This document shows, piece after piece, positions 22,949 through 41,500 of a stretch of 64,000 nucleotides of DNA. The stretch's first letter is position 1. Every line of letters begins with the position of its first letter. The notes under the pieces were generated by a model. It ran no database searches. It had not been told where the DNA came from and was given only the letters and a program-made list of their open reading frames with translations. This stretch comes from Amaranthus tricolor (Eukaryota; Streptophyta; Magnoliopsida; Caryophyllales; Amaranthaceae): the NCBI RefSeq assembly GCF_026212465.1, contig NC_080052.1, forward strand, positions 31,356,326 through 31,420,325, written 5' to 3'. Made by a program: the position numbers and the translations under genes.

Positions 22949-25900
22949 ATGTCCGCGATGAAAGGAAGCGCGAAAAAGAAAGCGTCAGAAGCTGATACTC
23001 TTCACTCCGAGAAGCGAAAGCGAGATTTTCACGATGAAGATATTTTCGACAACGAACTTTCTAGGTATTCCATTTTATATATTCTTGTTTTTGCCTTTTT
23101 GTAGTCAAATCTGGTTTATTTCACTGAATTCTTTTGATTTATGTGGTTTGAGTTCAGTGAGATTAAAGGACTTGTGTCAGCGTTGCAGCAGATCAAGGAA
23201 AAAGCTGAAAAGGATGGTCAGAAGAAGAAGGAAGAGACAATTTCTAGGTTTGATGTTTTCGATCTTTGAATTTTTTATGTGAGATTATGATATTTGAAAT
23301 GTATGAATCATTGCTTTAATTTGAGTTTAATTTGCAATTTCAATATTTCATACGTGTGATATTGTATAAATTTAAATGTAGGCCTCTAACAATTGAAGAT
23401 GATGTGCTAAATGTTGACGATCAATGAATCGTCTCGCGTTCTGCAATCAATTATATGCTTCCAATCTTCTGATGTTTAATGAGAACTTTCACAAAGCGCA
23501 ACGGTTTTGCTTAAGGAATTGACAATTAGGACTATCTCATTCAAGCTTTGACCGAATTTATACCTTTTTTCTTGCAAAATTACTCAAAAAAGATATTATT
23601 CAACGTTGTAGCAGCTTAGCACTGATTTAAGTATTGAGATTCTGAATTTCACTTTCTAATTTTAGTTAGAAAAGTCAATTAGCTATGACCTAGAAATTTC
23701 AAAATTGACTGTTCATCATTTTGGCTAATTTGTCCATGATACCTTAAGAGTCATGAGTTTGGACCAGTTAATTTACAAGATGAATCATAATGCAAAAACA
23801 CGGTTTCGGTCACCGCCGCTTTAACGGTCGTAAAACGGATATTATCGATGATTTTGTGGTCATTGTGGCCTATATTTCAGTCGCGGTAAACTAAAAAACC
23901 TTTACAATATGATCACTATACGGTGATTCGGTCTTATTTTTGCACTATGAGATGAATATATGGTAGTTTTGTTCTCGTCTTTAGTTTAGAGTTTTGGTGT
24001 GTACTCTCTGATAAGTAGCATATACTATTACACTGAATCAGTTGCTATTGAAAACAGTGTAGCTGCAGAGATCAAGTCAATGTTTGAAGAGTTGAAGGTG
24101 AAGATTGAAAAGGACCGGTAGAACCTATTTTCTTCATTAATCTATTTTGTGCCAAAGACATTGTATGTAACTGAAAGGTGTATCAAGGAATTTTAATGGT
24201 GTGTTTTAAATTGAATTTTATAATTTTCAGACAAACTTTTGCCAAAGCATTGTCAAAGAGCTCAAAAGAGGTATTCAGATACAGATAAATGTTAAGCCAT
24301 CTTAGTTTGAGTTTGTTTGGTGGATAAAAGATATCAAATTAATGTAGTTGTGGTTGTTTTTTGTAGTGTGAAAATACACTGAAGGAGGAGGCTGACAAGT
24401 TCCGAGCAATATTTGACAAATTTGACAAAGAGAAAGCAACATATCTGCAGACACTCAAGGGTAAGGGTAATCATTATTTTGACTAACTGTTTTATGCATA
24501 AATTATCCTTTCTGGGACAGATTTATAACTCCTGTTTTTGCATTCTAATAGACTATAATAAAATGAATCACTCCATTATGTGAATTTCTTGTTCATGTAA
24601 AACAATAAATGTTTGCTATAAAAGGGTTCAATCTAAATCAATTTCTTCGTTATCACATGGACATTCTAGAAGTTGCTTATAATCGACACCCCAAGCGTTG
24701 CTTTGATGGGAGCCTAGATTGGAAGCTACTTAATGGCCTTAGCGTATTCAAATGTTGTATTGTTATATCTATATACTACTATGACAAACTGCTGAAACAA
24801 TAACATTGTATTACCCAATGCCATTATATGGCTCCCACCTAAGGTGGGAAAGTAATGACGAACTGCTGAAAGTGTCATATAATACTAGTATAACTTAACG
24901 TTTATGTTGCAATTTCTGTCTGGTATACTGCAGTCTGCAAGTAGATGAACAGAAATTTGTTTGTCACTTTAAGTTTGCATAGCAGAAAAGGCAATTAGGC
25001 AACACAGAACTCCCTAGTTTTACTTCATCTGAAGGGTAATAATTTTTCTTAGAAGATATTCTATTGAATGTTAAAATAATGTCAAAACCTTAATCATGAC
25101 AATACACATAAACCAAAACAAATGAGATTCTTGTTAACAAAGATGCTGAAAAGTAGAGTTAAAAGCATTTGTCTCTTCACTTAAGACTACATGATAGTAT
25201 ATCTGAACACGAACACTGTATCTTAGTTCTATAAAGAAACTAGATCAAGTTATGAAGTTTTGTATCTAGAGTCCTGATATTTGCAAATTGTAATTATTAC
25301 ATATTTATGATTCTAAAACGAAAAAGTTCTTGATTTAGTCATACCTTTGGGTATGATACAATAATATTTGATGCTGCATGGTACAAAGTCTACAGACCCA
25401 ATATCATTGAAAATCAACCTAGGGATAGTGGTGCATTGAACACATATTTATGAGAGAGAAGCTAATGGAACTAAAGAAGTATGTCTATCTAATGATCTGT
25501 TATTGTTTTTGATCTTGACAGAGACCATTTCCAAGTATGAAGAGGAGAAGGAAAGGCTCTTCATTCGATATGAACAACTAAGTAATCATCTAGACACTCT
25601 TCAAATTTTACAATAACCTTCCAGCATCAGTGTTACTCAGACTTATGTATATCATATTCAATTTGTATACATGCCTAGCTAAGGATTAGACTTGGCTATA
25701 TTAACTCCTAAAATTTTGAACTAAATTGAAGTATTTGAGTGTCCAAGCATATTTAATTGTCCGTCAATGAACCAACACAGATATTTGAGATAAAGTGAAG
25801 AATGGGAATACAGTTTACAATTTCTCATGAGAACACACACCCAACTTGATCTGATTACAGGGAAGAAAGAGAGAAGCATGGTGCAAGAAAAGGAAAAGGC

Positions 25901-26149
25901 ATGCTCAGACAAAATTGCTCAGTTGGAGGAATCCTTGAAGAAGAAGAAACAGGTGATTTAAAAATCTAACTCCTGGATACCTTAATGGTTTAGTATCATA
26001 ATAAACAGTTCTGGACTGGTGTAGTTATTCTTACCTGCTCAAATTTCTCTATATTGGGACAGGGTGACAGAACTTTCAGCTTTCTTAGGAAGACTCTGGG
26101 ATCCATGTTCGAAACTATCTCAGACGGCGAATTTCAAGCAGATGATTAA
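22949..26149 (+). CDS. ASY4: small coiled-coil protein, probably the meiotic chromosome-axis protein ASY4
   Basis: Eight exons join in one frame to 212 residues: 22949-23064, 23158-23247, 24058-24117, 24231-24270, 24367-24460, 25522-25581, 25861-25952, 26063-26149, with GT-AG borders throughout. The N terminus is basic (KKKASEADTLHSEKRKRD). Residues of about 40-185 are charged and heptad-like (EIKGLVSALQQIKEKAEK, KERSMVQEKEKACSDKIAQ), predicting coiled coil. The C terminus FLRKTLGSMFETISDGEF recalls the end of ASY3. Arabidopsis ASY4 is, as I remember, also 212 residues and acts with ASY1 and ASY3 on the meiotic axis in crossover formation. Identification rests on length, coiled coil, C terminus and a PHO2/PPR neighbourhood; other nuclear coiled-coil proteins are possible. 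Intron 2 carries a hAT MITE. Confidence 0.65.
23786..23949. mobile_element. hAT-type MITE in intron 2 of the ASY4-like gene
   Basis: A 164-bp element with inverted ends CATAATGCAAAAAC / CATAGTGCAAAAAT that extend into CGGTCACCG / CGAATCACCG. It is flanked by a perfect 8-bp duplication AGATGAAT (23778-23785, 23950-23957). An 8-bp duplication is the hAT superfamily signature. No coding capacity. Confidence 0.85.
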
Positions 26150-26441
26150 CAAGAGGATTATGGATTAAAATCCTGTGTTTTCAATTAATTAATGTGATAA
26201 AGGCAAAACTTTGATAAAACGATGTCATTATACAGCCAATGACTTTGTTTTCTGCTATTATGTTATTGTTACAAATTTACTTTTTGTCAACATACAATGT
26301 TTATAGATTCTAATTTCATATGAAAGGTATTTAGAAAATTTATGAAACGCTTAATATTCACACAAAAATTTAGACTAGTACGAGTTCAAGACCATTAATA
26401 TTGCTGGATGAGTTATCTTTTTATAAGTTATATTGATTAAA
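26150..26441. other. 3' flank of the ASY4-like gene
   Basis: AT-rich, presumably the 3' UTR followed by a short spacer. Nothing else is recognised. Confidence 0.5.
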
Positions 26442-26461
26442 TGAAGATAATGAACATCAAT

Positions 26462-26527
26462 GTGGAGATAGCTCAGTTGGGAGAGCATCAGACTGAAGAT
26501 CTGAAGGTCACGTGTTTGATCCATGAG
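26462..26527 (+). pseudogene. decayed tRNA-Phe copy
   Basis: The D arm, anticodon arm (with GAA) and most of the T arm match the intact tRNA 138 bp downstream. Substitutions occur in the acceptor 5' strand (GTGGAGA for GCGGGGA) and T arm, and the 3' acceptor strand is lost. The flank (ATGAAGATAATGAACATCAAT) also matches that of the intact copy, so this is one unit of a tandem duplication. Confidence 0.85.
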
Positions 26528-26599
26528 TTTTTGATTTTGTCAAAATATCATCCATCATTTATAGTTAATATTAATTTAATGAAGCAAAAGAGCATCAAT

Positions 26600-26604
26600 G
26601 CGGG

Positions 26605-26647
<43 letters not shown>

Positions 26648-26672
26648 GCGTGTTCGATCCACGCTCACCGCA
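26600..26672 (+). tRNA. trnF-GAA: tRNA-Phe(GAA)
   Basis: A 73-nt cloverleaf with acceptor stem GCGGGGA / TCACCGC plus discriminator A, D arm GCTC...GAGC, anticodon stem TCAGA/TCTGA with loop CTGAAGA (anticodon GAA), T arm GCGTG TTCGATC CACGC. TTTT follows two bases later as Pol III terminator, and CAA lies just upstream. It is intronless and of the standard plant nuclear type. It delivers phenylalanine in cytosolic translation. Confidence 0.97.
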
Positions 26673-27694
26673 ATTTTGTACATGTGCACCAAGTCTCTTA
26701 CTTTTTACTTTTTCATAACTTATCTCAGCTCGTTCAAATTTCACACCTATAATCAAAGATTATACATTACATACACGCTAGGAAAATGGTATTCATCACA
26801 ATCATTCACAAATGATCAACTTAATAAACAAGTAGTTTCAATCAACACAAATTATTGAACCTAGTGCATTATTGCTCCCTTTTTCCTTTTAATTCAGCAC
26901 TCTTTGGTTTTTTAGTGAAGTAATGCAAATTAAAAGGATAGGGAATTCTTTGTTTTGAGGTCATCTTATCGAGAGACGGTCTCTCACAAGTTACAAAAAT
27001 AGCTATAAAAACACAAATTGTTGTTTGAGACAGTTCACCGTGATACGTTCCCGAAAGGTGGTTGAATAGTCCAATTAATACAATCATTAGCATATAGCTC
27101 TTTGATTTGAGATGTTACCGAAAGACGATTTCTTACAAGAATAGCTAAAAAATAATAAAATTGAAGAAGGAAAGAGATAACTGAACTGAGCACATAAATA
27201 CTAGTTTCGCAAATGAGTACTCACTCTAACTATAACATTGAGATAGCAACATCTTTTAAAAATGCTCACATAAATTTACATAATGTAACAATTTCAATAG
27301 AGCAAAAGGAACGTATGAAGTAGCTTTGCAAATGAGCACAAAGCCTCAAAGGTGGAAGTAGCAACAAAATGTTAAGGACTTCGAGACAGAAATTACATGT
27401 ACATGCAATACAACAACAATACTTGGACGTGAAAAATCATTCAACCAATCATAAACTTTTGAGGTATATTACAAAAATCTCGGCTATGAATGTAAAACTC
27501 AATAGTTTAAACAAGTTACAAATTTTGATCTATAGAATATTGTTTCGTACTTCTATTTAGTACGAAATTTGTGCTACACAAAAAATCAAAAGGAGAGTGT
27601 GGCTTGAAACCTCCAGTCGATTTAGCTATAAAGGCCTAATTAAAAGGCTTCTCCGCCTCAAGAACTAACCGGTCAATTCACAGGATAAAACTGC
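26673..27694. other. spacer and 3' UTR of NRPB2
   Basis: No gene. It contains the perfect palindrome GAGAGACGGTCTCTC (26971-26985). A related diverged segment near 27117-27160 shares ACAAGAATAGCTA with ACAAAAATAGCTA after the palindrome, so a degraded repeat with two similar arms probably lies at 26.97-27.16 kb. The last part should be the NRPB2 3' UTR. Confidence 0.5.
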
Positions 27695-34693
<6,999 letters not shown>

Positions 34694-34921
34694 CCTTGCT
34701 TTTACAGATTAATCGTAAATTCAATGGTTTATAATTCGTGATGATTGTTAAAGTATCAATTGATAGAAGTATACAGAGTGGGGTTAATTTTTTTAAGGGA
34801 CTTTTTGATTTTTAAATAAAATGAATTTGGGAGTGTAAGTGATTTTTTGTTCTTCGCAAGATGGGGAACGGGGGAATTGGAAAGAGAGGCAGATTGGACA
34901 AAGAGAAAACTACGAGAGGGG

Positions 34922-34937
34922 TAGGGTTCTATTTATA
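34922..34937 (-). promoter_or_regulatory. TATA box and telo-box of NRPB2
   Basis: On the minus strand TATAAAT (34937-34931) is followed closely by AACCCTA (34928-34922), a telo-box common near the start of plant translation and polymerase genes. The TATA box lies about 240 bp upstream of the ATG, so transcription probably starts near 34.9 kb. Confidence 0.6.
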
Positions 34938-36562
34938 GACGAAGAGGGGAAAGGGTTCTTGTTCTTTTAGGGCGGTGTTAAAAACCGATTTTTTTATTAA
35001 AATAAAATTCAATTTTAAAGTTTCTTTCAAAAAAAAAAAATCAATTTTAAAGTTACCATTTTTCGCTCTTCCCTCTTTAAAGATTACATTTGTGTTTTTT
35101 GGTCAAACATCTGGTCTCCTGTCAAAGGTTTTTTAGGCCTAGCTAATTAAAGTTTAACGTCGCTTAATGTATTTTTAATGTTTATTTATATTATTTTTAA
35201 TGTTTATTTACATTATTCTTAATAATTATTTATAATATTCTTAAATGCATACTTATAGTATTTAATAATGCTTACTTTTATAATCCTTAATGTCTGCTTA
35301 TCGTATCCTTAATGCTTACTTATAATATTTATAATGTCCACCGAGTAAGCGTGCAATAATATTTTAAATATCTACTTAAAGTATTCTTAATACCCACCGA
35401 ATAATTAATGTACATTCTCCTTTATGATTCGGCTCATTTAAAGATAATATTTCAAAAAGATCGTCTATCAAAAAAAATTGAGTTTTTCCAAAGGTTTTAG
35501 CTTTGCATTATTCTTAGTTTTAATGGTGTACATAATCTACAATAACCGTTATTATTTTATCATTCAAAAGTAAATTATTCTAAAATAGATCTTTCAATTT
35601 TAATTTTCATTCGTTTCTTTAATCCTCACTTTCGCTTTTCTTTGATCTCTTCCTCTAACTCTTCCTCTAAATGATGTGTATCAATATCTCCACCATTTTT
35701 ATCTTCATTTTAACTCCATTAGAGAATTATATAATGAATATTAAAAGAAAAAAGAGACTGTTGGTACATTTAGAATTAATTTTTAAATTTTTTGTACAAA
35801 GATTTTTTTTAAATGAACCAAGAAATTTAGAACTAGGAACTTTAACTTTAGATGACTTAAAAATAAATTGTCAAAACAGTCAATTAGGTCAATCAAATTA
35901 GTTGATTTTAAATCAACAGTTATGAATTTGTTAATTTTGTTGTCGATATAAATAGGGAATAACACTACAAAATTTTTTTGTTAAAATTTTAATATACCAA
36001 TAATTCTTAATTTATTGGACTAAAACATTTTAAAAGTCATAATAGTAAAAAGTTTACTCAAAGTCTCAAATCATAAAAATTGATAAGAAAAAAAAAGTAA
36101 TATTCAGCTTTAAAATATTAATATAAAACTTAAGAAATTACCCAATTTTATAAAACATGGTGGATAGATAGATTTTGAGTTATAGTTGAATCAAGTTTGA
36201 TAGGATTTAAAAATCGTATCAAAATTGAATAGAGAATAATAGAGTAAAAACACTACCGTAATGTAGAAGCTCAATAAAGATCCCAATGTTGAGTATGTCT
36301 TTGTAGATATAAAGGGCTCAAACAACCAATAATAATAATTCCAACTCTGTGCAAGCAATGAACCAAAAATGGCTAATAATATTAGTCATATTTTTATTTG
36401 TAACGTCATTAATGTTGTTAGTATTTCTCTTAGCTTCGATAAAAATATTTTAGGGAAAAAAAACCTAAAAAAAGCCTTCCAAGATATTCGTTCACCAAAC
36501 AAGCCACTAAGAAGGTGTTCTCTTCAACTTATTTTTTTGACTTATTACTTATTCTTATTGAA
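34938..36562. other. spacer upstream of NRPB2
   Basis: AT-rich. It contains the minisatellite at 35174-35405. The remainder shows no gene, RNA gene or clear transposon end. Confidence 0.55.
35174..35405. repeat. degenerate 22-24-bp minisatellite
   Basis: About nine or ten imperfect head-to-tail units of the type TTAATGYTTAYTTATARTATTC, with later units carrying TAATGTCCACCGAGTAAG or TTAATACCCACCGAATAA variants. The units drift progressively along the array, as expected for an old tandem repeat. Confidence 0.7.
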
Positions 36563-36630
36563 ATCAGATCAGATCAGATCAGACCAGATCAAATCAGATC
36601 AGATCAGATCAGAATTATTCAGATCAGATC
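36563..36630. repeat. TCAGA-type pentanucleotide array, part 1
   Basis: Repeats of AGATC/AGACC in 5-bp steps, nearly every unit containing GATC, with one interruption (AATTATT). Confidence 0.9.
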
Positions 36631-36772
36631 CTTAATTAGAGACATAAACAGTTATGGATAATTATCAAATGAGGTCCTTCCAGGAACGTCCATAACGTTG
36701 GCGTGATTCGGTTTGAGCAACGGATCTTGACATGAAACATCTTCGTTGAATCTAACGGATCCACCGCTGGAT

Positions 36773-36826
36773 AGATCAGATCAGACCAGATCAGACCAGA
36801 CCAGATCAGACCAGATCAAACCATAC

Positions 36827-36828
<2 letters not shown>
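36773..36828. repeat. TCAGA-type pentanucleotide array, part 2
   Basis: The same 5-bp motif as the arrays on either side, alternating AGATC and AGACC units. It ends where an ATT trinucleotide run begins. Confidence 0.9.
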
Positions 36829-36904
<76 letters not shown>

Positions 36905-36957
36905 CATTATAACTATGTAGTATGTAATATTAATAATAAGACATAATAATAATAATA

Positions 36958-37002
<45 letters not shown>
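36829..37002. repeat. ATT / AAT inverted trinucleotide repeats
   Basis: (ATT)n at 36829-36902 and (AAT)n at about 36946-37002 are reverse complements around a loop of about 45 bp, so the region can fold into a long AT hairpin. TAATCATTATAACTAT occurs after each run as a direct repeat. The Asn- and Tyr-rich reading frames here are only translated repeat. Confidence 0.9.
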
Positions 37003-37004
<2 letters not shown>

Positions 37005-37013
37005 ATTATAACT

Positions 37014-37166
37014 ATTCAGATCAGATCAGAAAGTTTCAGATCAGACCATACCAGATCAGACCAGATCAGACCAGACCAGATCAGATCAGATCATAATGAA
37101 TCAGACCAGATCCGACCAGATCCGATCAGACCTTAGTAAATTCAGATCAGATCCAATCAGATCAGA
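37014..37166. repeat. TCAGA-type pentanucleotide array, part 3
   Basis: The longest stretch of the same 5-bp family, with AGATC, AGACC and TCCGA variants, interrupted by short unique bits (AAGTT, ATAATGAA, TTAGTAAAT). Confidence 0.9.
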
Positions 37167-38508
37167 CGAAGAGAACATGTCGTCGATCTCAAAAATTGGA
37201 TTGTACAAAAATAGAAGACATTAGAAATATAAACAAGTCAAAGAGAATTTACTACAAAATATGGTTGCAAATTTTTTTTTTTTAGACAAGTCTAACAATT
37301 CCTTGAAGCAAACAGCTTGATCAAGTAAGAGTGTTTGTTTCAAACATAAAGCACCTCCACGGCTACTATCAGGGCGAAAGTCGTCTATACAAGCATCAAG
37401 CAACCTCCAAAAACAGTCAACGCTCAAAGCTAGAGGCAGACACTCGAACCATTCCTTCAAGCAAGCTCTGGAAACTGTCAAAATATGCATGAATATGATC
37501 TTTATTCAAGGTTTCAGCGCCTCTAGTTCTCAGTAAATACAGTTAAATCTAATTCATGTAGCAGCCATTCTTAATAACAGTGTAGATGTATGATTCTTCA
37601 TGAATACAGTACAATCAAAATATGATGCCACTCTTCAATACGAGTCGATGAGATTGCAAAAGACCAATATATCCAAATTAAATAGTAGATGTTAAATAAA
37701 TCCTAACGAAAAAGACTCTTAAATCTCATTTAAAAGCACAAATGAGGTAAAAGGAAAATTTCGATTAGGCAATAAAATGAATATATAGTATATACCTTGT
37801 TTCAAGTGAAGGCTATTAGAAGGCCAACTGATATCGAAGCTTGCCTTCCTGCGGCAAAATTGCTGTCACTCTTCACATACAAACAAGCCTGCTGTCACGA
37901 AGCCGGGTGAGAAAATTCCTAATGCAATTCTGAACTCTCATGGCATCATTCCATTTCATAATCAACAACCTCAAGTGACTTTTGCTAACGTTCCAACTTC
38001 CAAGGATAAATCCTTAAAGCTACGAGATTTCTCGTGCGTTACGGTGATCATTGGTATGAAAGCAAGAGTGTTGAAATCCTTCGGAGCCTCTCTTCTAGCG
38101 CCTTGATTTAGCCAACTGTAGACCTGAATGACATTAGTAACATAACAGAAGCAAATCTAATTGGCAATAAAAGAATCTAGGCAGAGATTTTGACAAAGAT
38201 TGTAAAAGTTCTTCTGGAACAAATAATACATAATTCAAGTTCTTTTTCATTATGTTGTACTAGTGATTTAATATTCCATTTCCACGTTTTACAGTACTCC
38301 GTTTTTGTAGTCATACAGAGCCATAACCACAAAATAGTTGAATTGAACAAGAGGCAGGACATGGAGAACAGAAGAGGTAAATAAACCCTGAAAAATAAAG
38401 AGAATGACGCAGAACAATGGATACGAGATCAAAATATGGTGTCGCGTGGTTAAATGACATTAAGTAAGAGAAGAATATGACCTCAACTCACATGCAAAGT
38501 ATTATTCA
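37167..38508. other. 3' flank of the callose synthase gene, with an unassigned ORF
   Basis: An 89-codon minus-strand frame at 37221-37490 (CLKEWFECLPLALSVDCFWR..., later DQAVCFKELLDL) looks more protein-like than its surroundings. It matches no family I know and has no obvious splice partners. The rest should include the 3' UTR of the callose synthase gene. No other feature is seen. Confidence 0.35.
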
Positions 38509-41500
38509 TCATTTGGCAGTAAGAAGTTGAGAAATTTGGAGACCCCTGCTGAAACCTTCATTGAAAAGGATCCTGGTTTGCATTGATTGGAATCCAGGCA
38601 TCCATGACAAGAAAGCAACTGGGGCCATAACTATCATGCCAAACATCAAATCATAGAGTCGAGCCATGGCAACCACAGTGTCCCATGCGATTGATGTTTG
38701 CAAAAAGGGACGGAGCACCTGGGCTATCGAAATGATTCCCCAACCAGTAGGGATGAATGCCAATCCACTAGTAAGGAGATCGAGAAATTCAAACCGGGTG
38801 AATTTCAATAAAATGATAATCACCAGCACAGTAGATATGACAGAAAACTGAATCATCCTGAAGTAGATGTGATTTTTAGCACCGTACTTGTCCCTCGCAT
38901 ATGCTATGATTACACATATCCCAACAAGTGCAAAGAAAAAGACCCAAGAGATCAGATACACACCAATACTGGTCTTGTTAGCTGAAATGTTCAGTTGATA
39001 CACAATACCATACTGGAAAAAGAAGAAGCGTAGATCTAATATGATCTCCAATAACTTTCCCCACAAGCCGGTGTTTTGGAGATGATCATGCTCTTCATAC
39101 CACCAGGTTTCCCAGCTCCGCTCTGCCTTAGTGGACACTCCACTACCATACCATATCCAGGTTATAAAATCCTCAAAGTCATAAACAGTCTTCAACCAGT
39201 CGAAGCCAGATGGGTTGAAAACAAATGGAACCATAATCCATGAAACTACAAGGAACCAGCTAACGATCAACATGGCTATGTATACAAATGTATTTTTTGC
39301 CAGAGGGCTGTGAGAAGCATAAATAATCAAGATCACCCCGAGTTCAATTGCCTTTACAAAATGGCTACGAGAAAAAAGCCTGTAGTTCTCCGCAAATTTC
39401 TTATGCTCGACAACAAACCCACGTCCAGTAGCTCGATATTTAGCACCTCCATGAAGAATTGTTCGACCAAAATAGTGGCATTTAGTTCCCATTGAGAAGG
39501 TGTAAAACAATGACGCTAACTGCAGCTGCATTTTTAAGAAGTCCCAGACTGCCGGAAGAAAACCATGCTCCAGAGTGTTCTCCACAATCATCGGGAGAGC
39601 AGTGAAGATGCCGATTTGGACGATGAACTGCTGGTTCACAATAGCACCTAAGGCTGCATTACTGCTGCTACTTTTTATTGCATGCTCTTCGACACCACTA
39701 AGTGCAAGATACAGGCGGCCCCACAAAAAAGTATAGATAGACAGCACCACCATCATCGTATTGAAATAGAAACCCACAGTGGTATAGAAGACTGATAGCA
39801 TCCGAAAGAAGTCTAGCCGATGGCCCAACCGATATACATCTCTGCTAAGAAGTTGTTCACCATTCCCACTAGCAACTTTTGCTTCAAACATAGCAATCTG
39901 ATTCAACCCTACATCCCTTCCTTTACCAACTTCAATGTATTCATGATGTGTTACATTGCCCTGTCGGAGCGTGCAGTTGAAACCAGCAAAGATATCCTCA
40001 CTCAAGTTGATCAATCTAGAAGCCTTGCTTATTCCACCACGAGTAAGAAACCAAAACCTATCGAATACATCTGGGTGGCCATAGTGCATTCGCACTTTGA
40101 GAGGATTTGCCAGAACACGTTGACCAAGAGTGACAAAACTCATCTCCTGGGCAGACATGAACCAAGCAAGGGAGGAGACAGAGCCAGTGAAGATGTTTTC
40201 TCGAACTCCCAAAATGGTTGGCCTTCTGAGCCCATAATTTTTGTTAAATTCCTCCAAAAGGTTCCGTATTTTGAGAGCTTCTTCAAAGTAATTGTCTTGA
40301 TTCATGTCAATCGTCTGAAGAGCATCACCTCGAGTAAAGATAATGGCATGATTCTGATTCTCAGGTTTTCCTTCTCCCAGCTTTAACGGACCAGGCAGCT
40401 TGATTCTGTATATCTCTACTTCTCTCTGCTGCTGTTGATCATACTTGACAAGAACTGAATAGTACTCCACCTCATCCCTCCCACGGTGCACCTCATCAAC
40501 ATAAGCAACTCGAAGAGCTTCGTTATTTTTCATCAAAAACAAAATCTCCTCTGCTCGTGAGTCCCCCGCCATCTTGTGGATTCCGTAAACCTGACAGGTC
40601 ACCACGTAAGTGAACTTCATCATAGCAGTCCCAAACTCGTGGCCTTTGTATAAAATACTCACACCACTCGGTGCTCTTCCCAAATTGCGTGAGGATGGAA
40701 CTCGGGTAGGCCCTAAGCCATCCCAATTGTTACTCAAAGTCATTGAACCATGCGAGAATATTTGCTGACTACCGGTCCGAATGTCCACTTCAGATGCAGA
40801 ATCCAGATAGGCAAGCATCTTAAGGGCGTGATAATAATACATCATTCCTCTCACAGTGCGCGAGAGAGTCTGGCCCCGATATGATGCCCAAAGTCGAAGT
40901 TCCTTGACCTTTGTCGTCCAAATTTCTCTCTCATCATCCAAGCCTTCCCTCTTCATTCTCTCCATGAAGTTATTCCATTCATCCTCATAAATCTTCTGTA
41001 GATAGAACAAGATGGAGATGCCATCCTCATTTGGACTTTGGACTTTGCTAGTCCCATAAATTACATCTTCGTCGTAGTAAGGAGTCAGTACACTGAAAGC
41101 CATCATCTTTTCAACCTGAGGAGCATGAGGCATGTTCATGAAAACAGAGTTGCTGAAAAAAGCAATACGTCTCCGAGCCTCCGGATTTGTTGGTACATTG
41201 TGCATAGAATCCCTGGACATCAATAGCGTATGCAGACGACGAAGCTGCCTGTAATAAAACACATCCTCCTCATCAGGAACGTCGACAGCATTCTCGAAAA
41301 GAAATCCTGCATCTGTGTTTGGATTTTGAAGTGCCAAACCTTCGTCCCTCAACTCCACCAAATTCCTCTTAGTTCTAGGGAATTCACGAACACATAGCTC
41401 GTATAAAGCCTGTAAGACATTAATTACCCCATCTGTGTCCTTCTCACACTTTAGCAGAAGCTCTACAAGAGTTACCAATTTGCGGTGGATCTGGGGCAGC

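Noticed and set aside
36746..37006. Asn-, Tyr- and Ile-rich frames on both strands
   Set aside because: They translate the ATT/AAT trinucleotide runs and the TCAGA arrays.
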